Made by a program: the position numbers and the translations under genes. Below the pieces are notes generated by a model. That model had not been told where the DNA came from. It did not search any database and was given only the letters and a program-made list of their open reading frames with translations. Below, one piece after another: positions 44,115-53,900 of a stretch of DNA of 64,000 bases. The stretch is taken from NCBI GenBank assembly GCA_947652115.1, contig OX393566.1:26699781-26763780 (forward strand). Direction: 5' to 3'. The DNA is from Blastomussa wellsi. Its lineage: Eukaryota > Cnidaria > Anthozoa > Scleractinia > Plerogyridae. Within the stretch, counting starts at the first letter, position 1; every line of letters begins with the position of its first letter.

Positions 44115-44334
44115 TGAGCCCCTCCCAGGGGGGGGTGCATGTTCCCAAGATCCCTTAACCTTTTTGGATTTTATCCCTTGTTCCCCATTACTAAAACCCC
44201 TTGTTCCCAAAAATGATCCCAACAATCTAGTCAAGAGTTCCCCTGTTCCCTGAAAATAATTTGAAAATATCCCCTGTTCCCTGAAAATAAATACTACAGT
44301 TCCCGTGTTCCCTAAAACCCCTGGGAGGGGCTCA
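44115..44334. mobile_element. MITE with TAAC target duplication and internal TTCCCTGAAAATAA repeats
   Basis: Terminal inverted repeats TGAGCCCCTCCCAGG and CCTGGGAGGGGCTCA are perfect over 15 bp; TAAC flanks both sides. The interior is built from short repeats around CCCCTGTTCCCTGAAAATAA. Confidence 0.8.
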
Positions 44335-44373
44335 TAACTGGCAAAGTCCTTTAATTGCCATTTCATTTAGTGA

Positions 44374-44713
44374 ATAGACCAATTCCGATATATTAATATT
44401 CTAACATGTCACCGAGGCTTGGGGGAATAAAACAAAAGATTTTGCATCGAGGCTTAGGGATGAATAGATAATAGGCCATTTCCGAGTTCGCTTGTGTCTC
44501 TATTTCAAGGCGAGTCTAAGTGCAAAGTCTTTGTAATGAAAATGAGTTTTCATTCATATGGAAAGCAAAACTAATTACCATCACAAAACTTTCGCACTTA
44601 GACTCGTTTTGAAATAGAGGCTCAAGGGAACTCGGAAATGGCCTATTTCTTTTGTTTTATTCCCCTAAGCCTCGGAGCCATGTTAGAATTTTAATATATC
44701 GGAATTGGTCTAT
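44374..44713. mobile_element. Long fold-back MITE upstream of ARPC2
   Basis: Both ends read ATAGACCAATTCCGATATATTA in inverted orientation, and matching continues through CGAGGCTTAGGG, AATAAAACAAAAGA, TAGGCCATTTCCGAGTTC and GAGTCTAAGTGC. The left arm carries a roughly 35-bp internal partial duplication around 44430. The element ends about 200 bp before the ARPC2 start codon. Confidence 0.88.
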
Positions 44714-44912
44714 TTGTCAGCGATTTGAGCGCGATTCTCAAAGCCGCGGCGGAAGCTCGAAGAACTTCCGCCGGCCGGGAGACTGGGGCACAGAGAAGCA
44801 AGCAGTACGTCACGTGACTAGAAGGAGGTTCCCAGCGGCCATCTTGGAGAGTATTTGGAGTATTTTCCAGGAGGAAGTACTGTCAAGCACACACAAATTT
44901 TCTTTATTCAAG

Positions 44913-47900
44913 ATGATTCTGTTAGAGATTAACAACAGGATTATAGAAGAAACATTGAGAGCCAAGTTTACGGGGTAAGATTGCTGTTTCATGCTCAACT
45001 TTTGCTTGTGTATTGCTGAACATTTGTTTTCGATATTTTTCTGGGAGGTGACAAGGGTGACAGTGAACGCGATCATTCTCGTAATTCATTTTTTTTGCTT
45101 GAACGCAATAACTCTCCTTTACACAGAGGGAAGTTTGAGTCTGTGGATATAACGATAGCAGGTTTGTTTTTCTAGTTATAATCTGATTTGCTATAAATAA
45201 ACTCAACATATGTTTGACTTCGTCCATACTACTGTAAACGATGCAACAAACTTCACAGAAAACGGGAGGCTGTGTGGCTGGGATAGAGGATGTTCAGTTA
45301 AGTTTTTAATTTTCCATACATTTGTCTGTAATTTTTTTTTTCCGCGAACCGCGTCAACCCATGCAAATTTACAGACAAATCTATGTAAAAGTAAAGACCT
45401 GGGCAAGATTTCCGCACAGCCCCATACATTTATTATGCATGCAGTTCTTTGTTTATTGAAAACAATAGCCGGAACAATAGAGACCCTTTGGGGCTTACGC
45501 TCTTTGTTTGAGTCATTTCTTTGTTCGACTAACTTTTCATTTTTTTTCTAAGTCCAAAATAGTTTTAAACTTAGAAAAATTTAACGAAATTTGTCTTGAA
45601 TCGCGTGAAAAATAGGTTAAATAAATTAAGACTTAGAAAATTTTTAAAATTTAGCTTCTAAAATACGGAAAATCAAAAGGAAATGTTAAATTTTGGGGCG
45701 ATTTCACGATGTTTTAAAATTAAATACGCATGTAGAAATGGTTTAAAATAGTGATTTAGGCCTTGGGGTTAGCTTTCAAATGTTTTTTGGGTCATCAAGT
45801 ATTTTATTTAATGATACAAAATAAAGAATAAATGTTTTGCTTGCCTTTCTCGTTGTATTTGGTCGTTGTTTTCCGTTGTTTTGATTACGTGAGCAGAGAA
45901 GACAGGTCTAATTCCTGTGCGTATTCGTAGTCGGAGCTCTCAGCGAAATGAATCCACCCACCATCAATCAATCAATCAGTCAGTCAGCAGATCACGAACG
46001 ATGCATACAGTAGTACTTTCAACTCTTATGCGTCCTTTCGGACTTCACGAAGATCGGCGATATGCTTGATTATGTTACCAAAAGGATCCTCTCCATAGTG
46101 CTTACGCCGCAATTGCAACCACTCCTTTAGGTAGCTTTCGAAGAGATCTTTATTCCCCACCATGTATTTTCAATGCACTGTGTGTGCGCACCTGTGTCTG
46201 GGTCTATGAAGTTTAGGCTGTGGTTAACTATGAGGCGACTATAACCCTCGTCATTGAAGCAATCGTAAGCTTTACACATGTCGGTCATCACGCGTGTTCC
46301 AGGCAATATTTGAGCGCGAATGGTGGAGTATCTCAAGAGAGTATCTTTATCCCTGCTCTCTACGAAATAGTATTATTTCAGGCTTCTCGTGGACAACGCG
46401 AGCAGGTTGTGTTCCTTGTACCACTGTATGCACCAGCCGTGTTCTGAGATTATGTAGAACAGCTTGAACAGATTTATGGACGTCAACGACATAACAGTAC
46501 ACAGGAAACGGGAAACGACGAAAAATTGACGAAGAACGGACGCAACAAGAAAACAGAAGATAACGTAGAAAAATGAAGCAAAATATAGGTTCATAATTTG
46601 TGGTTGCACTACTAGTATATTCGAGAAAATGATCGAGAGGGTGAGAAATGCAAACACTTCCTTTTATTTGGCAAGGGAGCCAATGGAAATGTAATATTCT
46701 GCATGTTTTCATGCTGGAATTATCAAATAAGAGAATAAAGGATTGTAATGCAAATTTCTCTTTGTCTACAAAAGTAACGAAGAAATAAAATTTAATTTTA
46801 AACGTCCATTTTCCAACTGAACCTCGTGGTGTAGTGGTATAGATGATGGACTGGTAATCCGACAGCTGTATTGAAGGTAGATGAAGGCCGGGGGTTCGAG
46901 GCTTGCTGTGGTAAAAAAAAAGAAAAAAGAAGAAATATCCGAGGGGAATCTGGACAGAGAAATTCGGAGTAGGAGAGAAGAAAGTAAGAAGAAGGAAAAG
47001 GGAGAAAGGGGAAGTGAAAGAGAGAGCAGAGAAGACCATTTTTATTCAAACTGTAAGTAGCAATTAACGATGTATGTATTCAAATCCTTAGGGGATATCT
47101 ATTGTTTAAAAAGACAATAAAGCGCATGCATAATTAAGCATTCAGCATGCATAATAAATGTATGGGGCTGTGCGGAAATTTTTCCAAGACCTGACTGAGA
47201 GTCTTAATATTCTATCCCAGCATGCATCCTTCAAGCTTGTTTTTTCAGTTGTCATGAAGCTCTTTGGAACCTCTAATTTCATTGGGTCTTGATACCACAA
47301 AGCTGTATTGTTTTAGGCTAGGTCCATTGTTACTATTGTTTCTATATAATTTTCCCAGCCAATCCTATGAGACATTCCGAAGAGCTTCGTGGCGACCCGT
47401 ATTTTTAACGTTGCGATTCATAAATTATGCAAACTTCAGTTTACTTCCCATCAGATTCCCATACAAACACTAATTTTTCACCACTTTGCCTTCCCATCAA
47501 GATGGCGTTGAAAAAAGTGATATGGCCTATTGAAAATTGTTTAAAAGAACATGAAGTAATACTGGTTTTTCCTTCTCTGATTGATATGATATACAAACCC
47601 TAAATAATCAGGTTGAGCTTTTCTTATTAGATTTTGATGGAGTACAGTTTCATATTTCCAACCCTAATGGAGAAAAATCAAAATTGAGGGTAAGATATTT
47701 ACATGTACGTTTCATTTTGATATTATTACAACATTGCTTTTGGTTGTAGAGAGCATTCTAGTTGAGAGACTATCTATAACATGTCATCATCCTGGGCGCA
47801 GTTGTTCAAACCACCAGATATAAATCGGTATCCAGTGGATAAGTATTATATTTTCCAAGCCATGTCTCTTAGACATGAGTCTTCCTTTGTAAAATGATTC

Positions 47901-50900
47901 GGATGTTACTTTCTTTTATTTAGTTTAAATTAAATATTAGGTAATGTCATGTATTCAAAACAAGCCATCAACTGCTGGAGTTCTGCCGGTTACTTGATTA
48001 TGTGTAGCCGCGGTTACTCTGGTCATAGCAATCAGCTGGTGGAAAACAAGCTTATGTTGTCACAGTCACCTACTCTTCCAGTGGCTGATGCGTACTTCAA
48101 AACTTTTTGAAACCCCTGGTATTGTTGTGGAAATACCAAATTGTTGTTGTTGTTGTTGAGTTATAACTTCCTCCTTACAGCTTAGCATTGCCATGAAGTT
48201 TTACTCTGATTTACAAAAGTATGGAGCTGATGAGGTATGTTTGAGGCTACGTATACTACTTTTTTGTTCAAATTAACAAACCACTGGTCATGAAATTTGT
48301 GGCTGTGAATCTGCAAGGCGATTGCAATGAAAATGAAAATTAGCCAATGAGTGCACAAGAATCTCTGCAGTTATGTAAATTAGGAAATAGTACCCTATCA
48401 TAAATGCAAGCTAAAAGCTCTATTTTGGTACAGGCCTTCATAGACGTGCTGAAGTATTGATTCTGGAAACAAAGATAGTTAGCATTTCGATATTCAAAGA
48501 TATAGCCTGCAGTGCAGGCAGATTTTGGCGGAGCGAGTGGATATTCCCATTGGTTGTTCCGGCCGCCATCTTGAATTAGAACAACAGTGGAGAGTTGGGG
48601 CAAGGGAAAATGTTTACCAAGAATATCATTTAAAAAATATCTTAATGTGGTTTGTACATCTATTTGAAACATTTCCAGAAATTCATTTCATTGCAAGCTA
48701 TTTTCTGTCTGATATATATCAAAAAATATATAAAATAGCCTCTTAATTTAACTACCCCTTGCACATTTTACTTTACTTTTCTCTGTCTCATTGTAGCTGC
48801 TGAAAAGAGTGTATGGAAGCTTTATGACAACTACTGAAGAACGTGAGTAGTGTTATCAGAAAAATACATATGAAACAATTATTTTTGCACATATCAAGCT
48901 GACACGTCATATTCAAAGGGGAGAGACCAAGATGTCATTGATAATGTCTAAATACCTTATTCATTCATAAGTACGTGTAGGTTGCCTAAAATGCATGTAA
49001 TTCCACTATTGGTTTTGGCTACAGTTATTTCAATTCTCCTTGCTATGATCAGGGCTCGGCACTGACAGTAGCCAATTAGCTATAGACTTGTAGAAATTTA
49101 GTTTTCGCTAGTAGGTTTTCGATTTCCACTAGCCACTTTGGCTAGTAAACAAAAGGAAATTGGCTGAAGTAGTTTCTGTCTTCCTCAAGGAGGACAAACA
49201 CAATTAAACACTTCTCAGAAACAAGGTCAAAATTTCATTGTGAATGTGTCATGTTACCTGGCCATTGTTTTCAGTACTGGAACTGGTTGAAGTACAATGC
49301 AATTACCAACATTATGTATTCAAAGTGAGTCACTTGCGTTGTGCTTTCAAGTCTTGCCAGTAATTCAGCTGTTGTTGTACCTAGCCAACATAAACCCTGG
49401 ACAAGTAAAAATTTTCTTGGCTAGTAACATCTAAGCTGTCACTAGCTACTAGGCTAGTGAGTTGAAAAGTTAGTGTCGAGCACTGTATAATGCACACCAG
49501 GTAACACAAGCCACTTACAGCTTTATGTGTGATACATGTAAATGTGTAAGTTGCATGCAAGCAAGCAAGGAAACAAATTTATAAATTTGCCATGGAATGT
49601 GTTTCCTCAGTTATGCATACCTGTAGTAATAATAACCTCTTACTAACCAAGCGCGAGGGCCGCACTGGGGATTATTGGCCCAAGGTCGTGGAAGTACAGA
49701 CCGAGCGAAGTGAGGTCCGTAAAAAAAAAACAACCAAGGGCCAATATTCCCCAGTACGGCTTGAGCAAGCTAGGTTAGTAAGTAGTTAATTATATGGCAC
49801 TTGGGTCATGCATGCCAAAACTGACGCACTTTCGGTGACATGAATTCAGAGGTTTTCCGCCCGTAATGTGTTTTGATACTACGAATGACTCAGAAAGAAC
49901 AAGCTACCATGATTTTTAAAACTTTTTTTTATTTAGAGTATTTATATATGTTTTCTTTCCACAATTATAGTTGCAAATTTTAAATTATCCAATTTTCCCA
50001 AAAAAATATATGGCGCTAAGGACCATTTCTATGGAAACTGTCTGTATAGCAAAATCCCGACCAAGAAAGAACCAATCAGAATGCTTGGATTTTCCCTGCC
50101 ATATAATAAGGTGAAATATTTATTGTAAATGCAGTGTTACTCCTTGCAGCATTGACTCTAGGTGAATGGAAAGCAAAGAATAATGCCCTGGCATATTAAG
50201 CCTTTGAAGAAAATCAGAGACCACACAAAGCAAATTGATGTAACATGTTCCTTTCTTGTTTTATTTGATAGCTTATGATGTGTCTCTTCTAATTGACCTA
50301 GAGCAACTTCCTGCAGATGAAAATGCGAAAGGTGATTACTTTAATGAGCTAGGATCAGGGTCTGAAATTCTTCCTGCCTTCCTGGTCGCCAATGCAACTA
50401 AAAAAATTGTGCTGGTGACCAGCATTTTACAACTGGCTGCCAGTAGGCAATTGACTATTTCCGGGACTACTTCACCATGATATGCATGATACGCAGATAT
50501 CATAGTTAAATTTCCGTTTACACTAACATAAAATTTAGATCCCCTTGCCAACAACTGACTATTAATCTTGCAATTCTGAAATAGAATTGAAAGGGATTTT
50601 CCTGTCATACATGGCTCGAAATTGCGACCGATACGGTCGCCAATGCGACTAAAATTTCATCCGTGGCGACTAGAAGTTCTGGTTTAGTCGCCAAAATGGC
50701 GACTAGCTTTCTTTGTATAATGGCCTTTTCTGAAACATTGTCTCCTTCCAGAAAATTATAGTGAAAGACGTCGAATTAAAAAAAGACAATCAATATTTTT
50801 GCTTTGCTGCAACAGATTCTCTTGCATTGATCACCTGCTCTCGCATCGTGTTTGAAATCGCCTTATAATTCATTGCAAACCTTGTATACGTCATGTATGC

Positions 50901-53900
50901 CTACAAACTGTGTCTCTCGTAATGCATGGCTATCCGCCATGTTGATTTCTTCGATCGAAGATTCTTCAGGTTTTAATTCATTGTTCGCATTTGCGTTACG
51001 TTAGCATACATTAGCTAAAAAGTTAGTGGCCAAAAAAAATTTAAAAATTGTGTTTTTACACCTTGTGCTAAGAATTTTGCTTTTCTTTTGAAATGGAGTT
51101 CTTCTTTCAATAAAATTCCTACAAATGACGTTTTGAATTACTCCCCATTTGATTTTGTAATCTGGCGACTAAAAATTTGAATTTGGCGACTAAGATTTAC
51201 CGCTCAGTCGCCAAATGACGACCAAAGAATTTTCTTAATTTCGAGCCCTGTCATATCTACGATGTTATGCTGCCAAAAGGAGGAAAAATTGCTGGTTGGT
51301 GACCAAAATTTTTTATTAAGTCACCAACTGGCACCAAGGCCAAAACTTTATTTCAGACTCTGAGGATAAAGATTTGCCTTCATAACATGAACTTCTGAAT
51401 AATAGTGTAAATTAATGTACAAGTACATTTTGCATCTTGGAGTTATTTTTAATATGTTGCTTGTTCCTTTATTTTTGGCTTTTTGCAGAGGAACTTATCC
51501 AGAAATTTGCCCTGTTGAAAAGAAACTGCTTTGCATCGGTGTTTGAGAAGTACTTTGACTTCCAACAAGCAGGCTCCGGTGGAGAAACCCATGCTGTCAT
51601 CAACTATAGAGAAGATGAAACCATGTGAGTGGCACGCATGTATTCTGTTGCTCGGCTGTCAACTTACGTGTCTCAGCATTGATCAGCAGCAATTAGTACA
51701 TGTACACGTAATGTAGGTTAGGTTATATCACTATGCACTTGGTGTGACATGCACTGAAAAACTCTTATTACACTGTATAGTCTTGTTAAGCAAATACTGT
51801 CCACAAGTGAGCACAAGAAACTAAAGGACACACAATTAAACCATGGGTATTTTTTCACTCTACTGCCACACGCTCCTGAGAACTGCTCAAATACGTCTTG
51901 GGTCTACGCAAGGGGAAAATTGCAAGGCACAGCCAAATATTTTGAGATAACAGATTAATTTATATGGTTAAAATTCTCACTTCAGGTATGTTCAAGCAAA
52001 GGATGACCGTGTGACAGTTATCTTTAGCACAGTGTTTAGAGATGATGATGACGTTATCATTGGCAAAGTGTTTATGCAGGTTGATCAGCTTTGTTTCCTT
52101 TACATTATTTTCTAGTTTGGTTTTCAGTTGTAGTATCCAAAAGGCAAGGACGGCCTTCAAACTTGCTACCTTAGAAATAGTCTTCAGACGCCAGTCTAAG
52201 TCTTCTGGCAACTGGTTGAGGGATTTGTTTCTTGGTAGTCTGAGTTCAAATTCTGGGTCATGCTTTGTCAATAGCAAACTGGTCTGCCTCCTGCCAGTTG
52301 GGAATTTGAACTAAATAGTTTTCTTAGTCTTCAGACTTTAGAAATCCGTTATTGTGCAATCAGCACAATAACTCCTAACCAATTAGCAATACATTGTGTC
52401 TAGGTAGGTAAAACTTTATTTATACACGGTATCAATTCACATTACATGCTCTTCCGTCGAGCCGTGTTTTAAATACAAATTAATTAATTAATTAACCAAT
52501 TAATTTATCTAACTAAATTTATTATCTGTACAGAGTTATACTAAGACTATAAAAAACGATTTCATTACTTAATTAAATACATGTCTAGTTCAATCAATGG
52601 AAAAAGCTATTTATCAATTGAATTGATACAGGCAAAACGGGTGCATAAAAACACATGACATGTATTGGACTTGAAATAAACTTCAATCGTTTTAATACTC
52701 CACACAGTGCTAAGCTCAATGATATCAATTCTCTAATTCACTGCTTTTGCATCAGTATTTATGTATACTTCATTTAATTTCAAATTTCCTTTTTTTGTTT
52801 CAAACATGTTATTAGGAATTCAAGGAGGGGCGACGTGCCAGCCAGACTGCACCACAAGTCTTGTTCAGTCACAAGGAGCCTCCCAACGAGCTGGCAGGAA
52901 ATGTTGTCAAGACAGGCGATAACATTGGATATATTACCTTTGGTTAGTGTGTGTATAACTATTGTTATAGTGCCTCTCTACACTGAGAGTCAGGGCTTCT
53001 GATAATTCGCGGGGGAAAAAGTCAAATTTCGCAGGATTCGTGGACAAAATGGTCGATTTCGCGGGGATTTCACGGGAGTTTTGGGGGCAAATTTCGCTGA
53101 AAAGCAAACAAGAAACATTCCAGAAAAAAGTACTGCAGGATGTCAAATTCAGGGCAAAAAAACAAAACAAAAAAGTTCATCCAACACAGTTCTGAGGGAA
53201 ACTGTTCTTGTTTCGAGCAGCAAAAACGTTGACCGGTTATCCTCCTATTTCAGCTGCAATTTAAAGCTGAAAACAGCAATGCACTGTCTTGTGTTGCTTT
53301 GCAGTTTCAAGGCAAGATTGTTTGTGATTGAAGGTTCAAATCCATTTGCGAAGTCAAAACATTCTTGCGTCTCAATCATGTCCTGCACGTAAGAGTAAAC
53401 ACGTGCCTGTATTACTACAGACAGCAGTTTCCTTTCACACTTCGTATAGTGTAAACGAAAAGTCTTCACATTGTGGCCAGTGCCCAGTTTTTTGCAACAT
53501 TAATCTAAGAACGCCTGGGACTTTAAATAAATTACAGGTTTACGGCAAGTAAATAGCCCCAATAGTCAAAATAAGTTTCAAATATGTTGTGCCAACATGT
53601 ATTTGGTAAGATTTGTAGCAAATTTCGCGGTATTTCGCACGTTTTTGTCAATTTCGTGGAAATACCTGAATTTTGCAGCTCTGCGAAATATCAGAAGCCC
53701 TGTAGAGTGTACATGTATTGCCGAACACAGTTTTTGAAACCTATTTTGCATTTGCCTTTTATTCAAAAACCATTAAACTATAGGTCCTCAAAATTGGCAT
53801 GACATCAGTTTAAAGGATAAACTTTCGAATTTTGATAGATGTGCTGACGTGTGCGCTGTTGCCATGGTAACGTGACTGGATGTAAACATCAATTGAAAAT

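Larger units (their letters stand above)
43094..44912. other. Intergenic region between CCDC89-like and ARPC2, rich in fold-back elements
   Basis: About 1.8 kb holding three separate inverted-repeat elements (43473-43639, 44115-44334, 44374-44713) and, just before 44913, the presumptive ARPC2 promoter and 5' untranslated region. The ~200 bp between the last fold-back and the ARPC2 ATG are GC-richer than the surroundings. Confidence 0.65.
45278..47221. mobile_element. Possible Merlin-type DNA transposon remnant (boundaries uncertain)
   Basis: Inverted GCTGGGATAGA (45278) and TCTATCCCAGC (47211) bound a segment with a second, better inverted match inside it: about 45400-45446 against 47147-47196 (GCATGCATAATAAATGTATGG and GGGCTGTGCGGAAAT). 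The transposase fragment at 46030-46336 lies between. This may be one decayed transposon or a fold-back pair enclosing an unrelated fragment. Confidence 0.4.

Noticed and set aside
46803..46895. Functional tRNA-Thr gene
   Set aside because: The GGT loop is present but stems are imperfect and the variable region is too long.
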